This document shows positions 7,946 to 14,713 of a DNA stretch of 23,305 nt, in pieces. The translations under genes were made by a program, and so were the position numbers. The notes under the pieces are model-generated. The model was not told the DNA's origin, made no database searches, and saw only the letters and a list, made by a program, of their open reading frames with translations. Numbering within the stretch: position 1 is the stretch's first letter; each line of letters opens with the position of its first letter. This DNA is from QNFN01 sp964195335 (GTDB taxonomy: Bacteria; Pseudomonadota; Gammaproteobacteria; QNFN01): NCBI GenBank assembly GCA_964195335.1, contig CAXMPC010000084.1, positions 1 to 23,305 of the forward strand, written 5' to 3'.

Positions 7946-9718
7946 TTAGTGGCCAGTCGCAACTCCGGAGCCCTTCGGGACACGGATGTCCTCGACCAGG
8001 GCCTGGATGTGCTCTGGCGGATCGCCGGTCAGCTTCGAGACCGTCAGGGCGACGCCAAAGTTGACGAACGCGCCGATGGCGCCGAAGGCATTCGGCTCGA
8101 TACCGAGGAACCAGTTCGGCTTCATGTCACCCAGGAACGCGGTGCTCTTCACGAACATGATGCCCTTGTGCTGGAACACGTAGAGCATGGTGACCGTGAT
8201 ACCCGCGATCATGCCGAGGATGGCGCCTTCGCGATTCACGTGAGTCGAGAAGATACCCATCATCAGCGCCGGGAAGATCGACGACGCGGCCAGACCGAAT
8301 GCCAGGGCCACCGTACCGGCTGCGAAATCCGGTGGGTGGAGGCCGAGGTAACCGGCCAGGGCGATGGCGCCGGCCATGGCGATACGGGAAGCCATCAGCT
8401 CCGCCTTCTCCGAGATGTCCTTCATGAACACGCCCTTGAGCAGGTCATGCGAGACCGAAGAGGCAATGGCCAACAGCAGGCCCGCTGCGGTTGACAGCGC
8501 CGCTGCCAGACCACCGGCGACAACGATGGCAATGACCCAGTTCGGCAGACCGGCGATTTCAGGATTCGCGAGAACCATGATGTCACGGTCGACCTTGGTC
8601 ATCTCGTTGCCCTTCCAGCCGAACTTCGAACCGTCGAGACCCTTGTCGTTGTAGTACTGGATGCGGCCATCGCCGTTCTTGTCCTCGTACTTCAGCAGGC
8701 CGGTCTTCTCCCAGTTCTTGAACCACTGCGGGGCATCGGCGTAGGCCAGGTTGCCCGTCGGGGAACCGATTTCTCCGGTCTGGATGGTGTTGGTCAGGTT
8801 CAGGCGAGCCATGGCACCAACCGCCGGGGCGGTGGTGTAGAGGATCGAGATGAAGACCAGCGCCCAACCAGCGGAGGTACGTGCGTCACGCACTTTCGGC
8901 ACGGTGAAGAAGCGGATGATGACGTGCGGCAGGCCAGCGGTACCGATCATCAGGGAGAACGTGTAGGCGACCATGTTGGTCGTGCTCAACCTGACTTTAT
9001 CGGAATACGCACCGAAGCCCAGTTCCGTCAACACCTGGTCGAGACGATCGAGCAGGAAGGTCCCGCTGCCGTCAGCCATGGTGCTGCCGAGACCCAACTG
9101 CGGAATCGGGTTGCCGGTCAACTGCAGCGAGATGAAGATCGCCGGGATGGTGTAGGCGGTGATCAGCACGCAGTACTGGGCGATCTGGGTGTAGGTAATA
9201 CCCTTCATGCCACCGAGCACGGCGTAGATGAACACGATGCCCATACCGATGTAGAGGCCACCTTCGTAGCTCACCTGCAGGAAGCGGGAGAACGCTACGC
9301 CGATACCCTTCATCTGGCCGATAACGTAGGTCACCGAGGCGATGATCAGGCAGATAACGGCAACGATGCGGGCCGTCTGCGAGTAGTAACGCTCGCCGAT
9401 GAACTCCGGAACCGTGAACTTGCCGAACTTACGCAGGTACGGGGCCAGCAGCATCGCCAGCAGCACGTAGCCGCCGGTCCAGCCCATCAGGAAGACCGCG
9501 CCACCGTAGCCAAAGAAGGCAATCAGGCCAGCCATCGAGATGAACGACGCCGCGGACATCCAGTCAGCCGCCGTGGCCATACCGTTTGCGACCGGGTGAA
9601 TGCCTCTACCAGCGATGTAGAACTCGCTGGTGGTGCCGGCACGAGCCCAGATCGCAATGCCGATGTAGAGCGCAAAGGTCGCGCCTACAACGACATAGGT
9701 CATAGTTTGTAGATCCAT
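7946..9718 (-). CDS. Sodium:solute symporter (SSS family, VC_2705/ActP-like)
   Basis: 590 residues, inner-membrane, with roughly 13 hydrophobic segments in the LeuT-like SSS pattern. Family segments include SEFYIAGRGIHPVANGMATAADWMSAASFI, GYGGAVFLMGWTGGYVLLA and LAAALSTAAGLLLAIASSVSHDL. The large hydrophilic loop before the late TM helices contains Asp346-Lys-Asn348-Gly-Asp350-Gly-Arg-Ile353, an EF-hand-like calcium loop. A small DUF4212 gene 18 nt upstream is the standard partner of this subfamily. The likely substrate is acetate or another small monocarboxylate, by analogy to ActP only. ATG 9718 has GGGGAG about 9 nt upstream. The transcript ends at the terminator at 7890-7921. Confidence 0.93.
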   Translation of the reverse strand: MDLQTMTYVVVGATFALYIGIAIWARAGTTSEFYIAGRGIHPVANGMATAADWMSAASFISMAGLIAFFGYGGAVFLMGWTGGYVLLAMLLAPYLRKFGKFTVPEFIGERYYSQTARIVAVICLIIASVTYVIGQMKGIGVAFSRFLQVSYEGGLYIGMGIVFIYAVLGGMKGITYTQIAQYCVLITAYTIPAIFISLQLTGNPIPQLGLGSTMADGSGTFLLDRLDQVLTELGFGAYSDKVRLSTTNMVAYTFSLMIGTAGLPHVIIRFFTVPKVRDARTSAGWALVFISILYTTAPAVGAMARLNLTNTIQTGEIGSPTGNLAYADAPQWFKNWEKTGLLKYEDKNGDGRIQYYNDKGLDGSKFGWKGNEMTKVDRDIMVLANPEIAGLPNWVIAIVVAGGLAAALSTAAGLLLAIASSVSHDLLKGVFMKDISEKAELMASRIAMAGAIALAGYLGLHPPDFAAGTVALAFGLAASSIFPALMMGIFSTHVNREGAILGMIAGITVTMLYVFQHKGIMFVKSTAFLGDMKPNWFLGIEPNAFGAIGAFVNFGVALTVSKLTGDPPEHIQALVEDIRVPKGSGVATGH

Positions 9719-9736
9719 GATTCGCTATCTCCCCAC

Positions 9737-9997
9737 TCAGTCTTCTTCGACGCCGTGTTCACGATCCAGCTTCGCCATCTGCTTCACATAGACGAGAATC
9801 AGGATCAGGAACGTGTACATGGAGCCCTGTTGCGCGAACCAGAAACCGAGCTTGTAGCCGCCGATTTTGATCGCGTTCAGTTGATCCACAAGGATAATGC
9901 CGAACAGGTAGGAACAGACGAACCAAATTACTAGCAAGATCGATACGATCTTGAGGTTCGAGCTCCAATACGCTGCGGCAGAGGCGTTTAGACTCAT
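9737..9997 (-). CDS. DUF4212 small symporter subunit
   Basis: 86 residues with two TM helices (about 14-36 and 48-72). The segments AAAYWSSNLKIVSILLVIWF and GFWFAQQGSMYTFLILILVYV are typical of DUF4212, the small integral-membrane partner of VC_2705-type SSS symporters. The frame opens at a GTG at 10015, but that codon overlaps a perfect AGGAGG ribosome site, which lies 9 nt before ATG 9997. The latter is therefore the start. It heads the symporter operon and is preceded by a 336-bp leader with sigma-54-type control elements. Confidence 0.92.
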   Translation of the reverse strand: MSLNASAAAYWSSNLKIVSILLVIWFVCSYLFGIILVDQLNAIKIGGYKLGFWFAQQGSMYTFLILILVYVKQMAKLDREHGVEED

Positions 9998-10137
9998 ATG
10001 ACTAATCCTCCTCACTACTTACGTTGTTGCAATATTGCCGGTGAGTACGCCACGTGATTCCTTGCCACCTGGCTTTCTCGCGTGGCGCCCTTGACGATTA
10101 GTCCTTCAACCATGGACGACCCACCACCGTTCTTATT

Positions 10138-10153
10138 AGCAGGAACCGGGCCA
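10138..10153 (-). promoter_or_regulatory. Sigma-54 (-24/-12) promoter candidate for DUF4212-symporter operon
   Basis: The minus strand reads TGGCCCGGTTCCTGCT. Against TGGCACG-N4-TTGCW this matches 10 of 12 fixed positions, including the essential GG and GC exactly 10 nt apart. The predicted start is near 10127, giving a leader of about 129 nt before ATG 9997. Enhancer-like dyads and an AT-rich tract lie upstream at the usual distances. Confidence 0.65.
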
Positions 10154-10175
10154 TTGCTTATAGCCACACATACCT

Positions 10176-10210
10176 TATTGTTTTATCTATTGTTTTATGT
10201 TTCGTTTTCT
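10176..10210. repeat. AT-rich tract with 12-bp-period direct repeats
   Basis: TATTGTTTTAT occurs exactly at 10176-10186 and 10188-10198, and a third copy with 8 of 11 matches (TTTCGTTTTCT) at 10200-10210, so a T4 tract recurs every 12 bp. It lies between the sigma-54 promoter and the upstream dyads. TATCTATTGTTTT is an imperfect match to the IHF site (two mismatches). A DNA-bending role is inferred. Confidence 0.55.
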
Positions 10211-10229
10211 GGACACTGCATGGCAGTAT

Positions 10230-10289
10230 GTTACCTGGTGTAACGGTAAAAACCGGACCGGGTAACACTGCAGCGTTACCCTGGGTAAC
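10230..10289. promoter_or_regulatory. GTTAC/GTAAC dyad cluster, probable activator binding sites
   Basis: GTTACCCTGGGTAAC at 10275-10289 is a perfect 7-1-7 palindrome. GTTACCTGGTGTAAC at 10230-10244 is a near copy. An extra half-site GGGTAAC lies at 10260-10266. GTAAC cores start at 10240, 10262 and 10285, 22-23 bp apart, on one face of the helix. Dyad centres are about -110 and -155 from the predicted sigma-54 start. I do not recognise the cognate regulator. Confidence 0.65.
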
Positions 10290-10333
10290 ACTTTTCGGAT
10301 GCTGTCGGATACCGCGCCAGGGCCAGGCGCCGA

Positions 10334-11893
10334 TCAGCTGCTGCCGTCGAAGCTCTCAAGCGCCTGTTGCCGCGCCGCCTCGTTGGCTGCCAGCAAGCGG
10401 TACGCGTAGTAGGTCTTGAAGATGTTGGCCACGTAGTTGACCGTCTCGTGCCCGATCCGCCGCGCCGCCACCACTTCGACCTGGCCGAACCAGCGGTCAG
10501 GGTCGAGGCCACGCTCGGCCGCCTCCCGCCGCAGCCGGTTGATGCGTGTCGGGCCGGCGTTGTAGGCGGCGACCGCGAACAGCGTCTGGTTGAGTTCGTC
10601 GACACCCGGATCATCGAAGTAGCGGTCGATCAGATCGCGCAGGTACTTCGTGCCGGCGTGGACATTGGGCTCGAGCTTGCTGATGTCGCCGACACCGAGC
10701 GCCCGGCCCGTTTTCGGCATCACCTGCATGATGCCGACCGCACCCGCGGGACTCCTGACCCGGTGATCGAGGCGCGACTCCTGGTAGCCCTGGGCCAGGA
10801 TCAACAGGTAATCGAGTTCGTAGCGATCGGCATAGCGACGGAACAGGTCGTCGACCGCGTCGAAACGTAGCCGTGCGCTCCCGGCCACGGCGTCACGCAC
10901 GAACCGGGTGCTTTCGGTGTAGCGGTTGATCACAGTATTGCCGAACAACGTGCCCTGGCGATGCTTGCGCGCGAAGGTGTCAACCTCGGCCTTGAGCAAC
11001 GGGCTCCCCTTGCGCATCATCCAGCCGAAATCACCGCCGCGGTTGATCGCGATCTCCGGGTGCAGCACCAGGTTGGGAAGCACCCTGGCCCAGAGCCGTG
11101 CCTTGTAGTCGTCGACCACGATCGGACCGAGCAGGCCGGCTTCGACCAGTTCCATCAAGTCGGCGTCCTGCAACTGCTCAGGCACCGCAACCAGGCGGAT
11201 GGGTGGACGGCCTTCGGCGCGAAAGCGCCTGCTGAGCGAAACGAGGTGCTCGTAATAGCTCGACGAGGGCCGCACATGAACTTCGCGGCCGGCGAGATCA
11301 TCCGGCGTCATCAGCTGTGGACCGGCCGGTCCGGTAACCACGATCTCGTTGACCTCACGAATGAACGGCGCCGAGAAATCGGCTTCTGCCAACCGGCCGG
11401 GGGTGATCGTCAGCGCCGCCACCGCGAGATCACCGCGCCCCTCGTTCAGGGCCGGGATCAGGTCGTCGCGCGTGGTCGGGACAAAGACGACATGAGTCAT
11501 CAGGTGGCGCTGTACCGGCGCATGTTTGCCGTTGAGGTAGCGCTCGAAGGCGAGCAGCATCTCGGCGGCGATGCCCTGCGGCTTACCATCGCGGATGAAA
11601 TAGTGGGTCTGCGTCGGCACCACCAGTGCCCGAATGACGCGTCGTTCGAGCATGCCGTCGAGATCACCGCGCCACGGCCGCTCGACCAGCCCACGCAGCT
11701 GCGGCACCGTGGCGGACGGTTCGACGGCTTGCTCGACGACCTCCCCGACACCGCCGGTGGCAGGTTCGGTTGCCGCCTTATCGACTGCCGGCGATCCCGT
11801 CTCCTCCCGGCTGCATGCGGTGAGCAGCAGGAGGCAGAACAACAGAGCCCCCAGTCGCACTGGCAGGCCTGTCCGACCGCAGGCTTCCGGCAT
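10334..11893 (-). CDS. MltF-like membrane-bound lytic murein transglycosylase (lipoprotein)
   Basis: 519 residues. A lipobox (LLTAC, Cys27) ends the signal peptide, so the protein is an outer-membrane-type lipoprotein. Residues about 80-315 form a periplasmic substrate-binding (SBP_bac_3-like) domain; about 345-490 form a family 1 lytic transglycosylase domain with catalytic Glu372 in LAQGYQESRLDHRV, then GAVGIMQVMP and AVAAYNAGPTRI. This is the MltF architecture; it cleaves the MurNAc-GlcNAc bond with anhydro product. ATG 11893 overlaps the stop of the upstream NTF2-like gene by one base (TGATG), so translation is coupled; a GTG directly before it is an alternative. Paralogues with this layout exist, hence no symbol. 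Confidence 0.92.
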   Translation of the reverse strand: MPEACGRTGLPVRLGALLFCLLLLTACSREETGSPAVDKAATEPATGGVGEVVEQAVEPSATVPQLRGLVERPWRGDLDGMLERRVIRALVVPTQTHYFIRDGKPQGIAAEMLLAFERYLNGKHAPVQRHLMTHVVFVPTTRDDLIPALNEGRGDLAVAALTITPGRLAEADFSAPFIREVNEIVVTGPAGPQLMTPDDLAGREVHVRPSSSYYEHLVSLSRRFRAEGRPPIRLVAVPEQLQDADLMELVEAGLLGPIVVDDYKARLWARVLPNLVLHPEIAINRGGDFGWMMRKGSPLLKAEVDTFARKHRQGTLFGNTVINRYTESTRFVRDAVAGSARLRFDAVDDLFRRYADRYELDYLLILAQGYQESRLDHRVRSPAGAVGIMQVMPKTGRALGVGDISKLEPNVHAGTKYLRDLIDRYFDDPGVDELNQTLFAVAAYNAGPTRINRLRREAAERGLDPDRWFGQVEVVAARRIGHETVNYVANIFKTYYAYRLLAANEAARQQALESFDGSS

Positions 11894-12270
11894 CACTCAT
11901 CGACCCGGTAGAGCATCTTGTAGTCGTGGGCGTCGAAGACCCCGACCAGTCGGGTGATCAGGCCATCGTTGACCGTGGCCCACTGGACGGCCGTGGTCGA
12001 GACCTTTTCCGCCAGTTGCGCAGACACCAACAGGATGGTGCAGACTTCGTCACCGTCGACGAACTGCCGTAGCACCTCGACCTTCTGCACGATCGGCCCG
12101 ACCATCATCTGGAACTGGACCAGGTCGTCGGCGGAGTTGAAACGGTTGACCGGGTCCTGGTAGGAAAAGCCGGAGTCACTGAGGCAGGTGCGCAGTCGCG
12201 AGTAATCGCGTGTCGTGTAGGCGCATTCGAGGAAGGAATTGACGACATCGACCGGGGCGGGGCTGGGCAT
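11893..12270 (-). CDS. NTF2/SnoaL-like small protein
   Basis: 125 residues, no signal peptide or TM segment, probably cytosolic. The pattern VDVVNSFLECAYTTRDYSRLRTCLSDSGFSYQDPV, then alternating beta strands ending in VGVFDAHDYKMLYRV, fits the cone-shaped NTF2-like fold (SnoaL/ketosteroid isomerase group). Ligand and activity are unknown. ATG 12270 has a good AAGGAG site 9 nt upstream; the longer open frame to 12411 is not supported. Its stop overlaps the start of the MltF-like gene, so the two form one operon. Confidence 0.75.
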   Translation of the reverse strand: MPSPAPVDVVNSFLECAYTTRDYSRLRTCLSDSGFSYQDPVNRFNSADDLVQFQMMVGPIVQKVEVLRQFVDGDEVCTILLVSAQLAEKVSTTAVQWATVNDGLITRLVGVFDAHDYKMLYRVDE

Positions 12271-12495
12271 CGGGTCTTGCTCCTTTTGCGGCCAGTATGG
12301 CAGCGGCGTTATGGGTGTCCATAACCGGGCCGGATGATCACGCAACACGGTCCTGGCACCGGTACTCGTCTGCGCATGCCGCAATCGGGCCGCATGTCCC
12401 ACTACAGCCACGTCGTCTACGATTAGGTGCGATCGTGGATCATCTCACCCGGCTGCCTGCCCCTTTACGACAAGGCACCCGGTTGTATCAGGCAA

Positions 12496-14625
12496 ATGGA
12501 GAGCCCGTTGCACGCACCCACCCGATCGCGCCGTCTCCTGCGCGGCTTCGCGCTCATCGTCGGCCTGTTCGTCGTCTTGCTGGCCATCATCTCCCTGGTC
12601 CGTTTCAAGATCGATCTCACGCCCCAGCGCGGAGCGGTTGCCGAACTCCTCGGCGAAGCGCTCAACCGCCCGGTCGCCATCGCCGGCCCCATCGACCTCG
12701 CCACCTCGCTGTGGCCAGCGGTCAGCGTCCACGGCGTGCGCATCGGCAACCCGCCCGGGTTCGACGACGGTGACTTCGCTTCCCTGAAACTCGCCCGGCT
12801 GGAACTCGGCCTGCTGCCGCTGCTGTTCGGCAACGTTCATGTCCGTGACACCACCCTCACCGGGCTGACCGTCAACCTGCGCGAAAACCAGGCGCAACAG
12901 GTCAACTGGCGTTTCCGGCCGACAGACACAGAAGACGCGCCGCCACCCGAGAAGGATAAAGCCGGAGACCGGCTGGAAGATTACGAACTCACCGGGGCCT
13001 CGCTGGTGCTCGACGACCTGGTCGTGGAACAGGTCACGGTCAGCTACCAGGACAGCGAGATGGAGGCCCCACACGAGTTCGAACTCACCCGTCTGGTCGG
13101 CCAGGCACGGGAAGGGAAGCCGATGGCGCTCGATTTCTACGGCCATCTGCTGCAGCACCCTTTCCAGGGCCGTATTTCGCTCGCTTCGCTGGAGGAATTC
13201 CTGGTCGAAAGCCGAACCTGGCTGGAGTTCGAGCTTGCTATCGCATCGACTGAGCTGACCCTTGCGGGCGAACTCGATGCTGCAAAAGCAGAGCCGTCGG
13301 CGCGCATGGACCTCAGCGTCTCCGGCACCTCGCTCGACAGTCTCAACCACCTCAGCGGCCTCGACCTGCCACCGCTCAAGGACTACGCGACGACGGCCAG
13401 GCTGAGCCTCGACGATGGCCAGTCCTCACTGGACGATTTCACGCTCCGCATCGGCAGTTCGGAGTTCAAGGGATCGGTCTCGATCGTAGAGAAAGACAGG
13501 CGTGAACAACTGGTGGCCCGAGTTACCGCCTCGCGATTGCAATTGTCCGACTTTGGCCTCGAGGCATGGTCACCCGAACCGGGCCCAGATTCAGGGCAAA
13601 ACGCCCGGACAGCGGACGAAAAGACGGGTGCGACAGAAGATCAGGCCGCCTCGCCTGCCACGGAAATTGCCGATGAACTGACCGCCGATACCGAGACGCT
13701 CACCGAGTTGCTCAGCCCGGAGTTTCTCGCCTCGCGCGACATGCGCCTCGAACTGGAGGTCGACGAAGTGCTCGATGGCGAGGACCTGCTCGGCAACGGC
13801 CGACTGGTCGCAGCCCTCGAGTCGGGTCGCATCACCCTCGACCCGCTGACGCTGGGGCTGCCGGGTGGCGAGTTCAACCTCGCCCTGTCGATCAAGCCCG
13901 GCAATGAGGCGACCGATGCCTCGCTGCGCGTGTTCGCCAGCAATTTCGACTTCGGTCTCGTGGTCAAGCGCGCCGATCCAGAGAGCGACATGGGCGGTCA
14001 CTTCAGCCTCGATGTCGACCTGAAGACACGTGCCGCCTCGCTCGCGCAACTGTTCGAGAACGCCAATGGCCATTTCGACTTTGCCGCCCAGCCAATCAAC
14101 CTCAAGGCCGGCATCGTCGACCTGTGGGCAGTCAACCTGCTCTCGGCCATCGTCACCAACAGCAGCAAGGAACCTTCGCAGATCAACTGCGCCATCGGCC
14201 GGCTGGCGTTGCGTGACGGCATTCTGCTCCCCGAGACGTTCGTCATCGACACCACGCAGATTCGCATCTGCGGCAAGGGTCAGGCTGATTTCCATACTCG
14301 AGAGTTCGCCTTCAGCATCGCCCCGCGGGCAAAACGACCGGAGTTCTTCAGCCTGGCGACGCCGTTCAAAATGAACGGCAGCTTCGACAACTTCAACGTC
14401 GGGCTCGACCTTCCCGGCCTGGTAGGCACCTCGATCAGCTTCATCACCAGCCCGTTGCACGTGCCCTTGCGACGGTTGGGTAATACCGGAGACATCCCGG
14501 CAGACGGCAACGACATCTGCCAGATCGAACTCAACCAGGCCGAACGCATCATCCAGCCAACGCCGGGATGCCGTGGTTCAGGGTCGATCAGACCTGCAGA
14601 TGAGCCCTCATCGGTACAGGACTAG
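12496..14625 (+). CDS. AsmA family protein
   Basis: About 709 residues. An N-terminal TM anchor (about 14-36, after RSRRLLRGF) is followed by a large periplasmic part, the topology of AsmA-type proteins, which are proposed to act in envelope lipid transport or outer-membrane assembly. Family segments near the start include NRPVAIAGPIDLATSLWPAV and VHGVRIGNPPGF; near the C-terminus, IVDLWAVNLLSAIVTNSSK, and IDTTQIRICGKGQADF as the AsmA C-terminal region. A low-complexity acidic stretch sits at about 360-400. The frame is open from 12427, but ATG 12496, with AGG 5 nt upstream, places the cationic segment directly before the TM helix. It diverges from the NTF2-like/MltF operon. Confidence 0.88.
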   Translation: MESPLHAPTRSRRLLRGFALIVGLFVVLLAIISLVRFKIDLTPQRGAVAELLGEALNRPVAIAGPIDLATSLWPAVSVHGVRIGNPPGFDDGDFASLKLARLELGLLPLLFGNVHVRDTTLTGLTVNLRENQAQQVNWRFRPTDTEDAPPPEKDKAGDRLEDYELTGASLVLDDLVVEQVTVSYQDSEMEAPHEFELTRLVGQAREGKPMALDFYGHLLQHPFQGRISLASLEEFLVESRTWLEFELAIASTELTLAGELDAAKAEPSARMDLSVSGTSLDSLNHLSGLDLPPLKDYATTARLSLDDGQSSLDDFTLRIGSSEFKGSVSIVEKDRREQLVARVTASRLQLSDFGLEAWSPEPGPDSGQNARTADEKTGATEDQAASPATEIADELTADTETLTELLSPEFLASRDMRLELEVDEVLDGEDLLGNGRLVAALESGRITLDPLTLGLPGGEFNLALSIKPGNEATDASLRVFASNFDFGLVVKRADPESDMGGHFSLDVDLKTRAASLAQLFENANGHFDFAAQPINLKAGIVDLWAVNLLSAIVTNSSKEPSQINCAIGRLALRDGILLPETFVIDTTQIRICGKGQADFHTREFAFSIAPRAKRPEFFSLATPFKMNGSFDNFNVGLDLPGLVGTSISFITSPLHVPLRRLGNTGDIPADGNDICQIELNQAERIIQPTPGCRGSGSIRPADEPSSVQD

Positions 14626-14640
14626 GCCACCGGATTCGAA

Positions 14641-14671
14641 AATAAAAAAACGGGGCCAGATGGCCCCGTTT
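14641..14671 (-). terminator. Intrinsic terminator after phaC, possibly bidirectional
   Basis: A perfect 10-bp inverted repeat (AAACGGGGCC, loop AGAT, GGCCCCGTTT) is followed on the minus strand by a run of seven T, then A and TT. It lies 43 bp beyond the phaC stop and 16 bp beyond the AsmA stop. The plus-strand tail (GTTTCC) is poor, so the main direction is minus. Confidence 0.9.
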
Positions 14672-14713
14672 CCGTATCCTGGCAGACAGAATGTCTACCG
14701 CGGCGCTCGAGAT

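Noticed and set aside
8924..9712. Open frame of 262 codons antisense to the symporter
   Set aside because: Composition typical of an antisense shadow (His/Asp/Gln-rich) with no hydrophobic pattern or known motif.
10961..11911. Long open frame (316 codons) antisense to the MltF-like gene
   Set aside because: Arg/His/Gln-rich composition of a shadow frame in GC-rich DNA; no ribosome site, no recognisable domain, and the minus-strand gene is certain.
12445..13350. Open frame of 301 codons antisense to the AsmA gene, and a similar one at 13591-14460
   Set aside because: Both mirror the codon bias of the AsmA gene and lack any family signal or start context.
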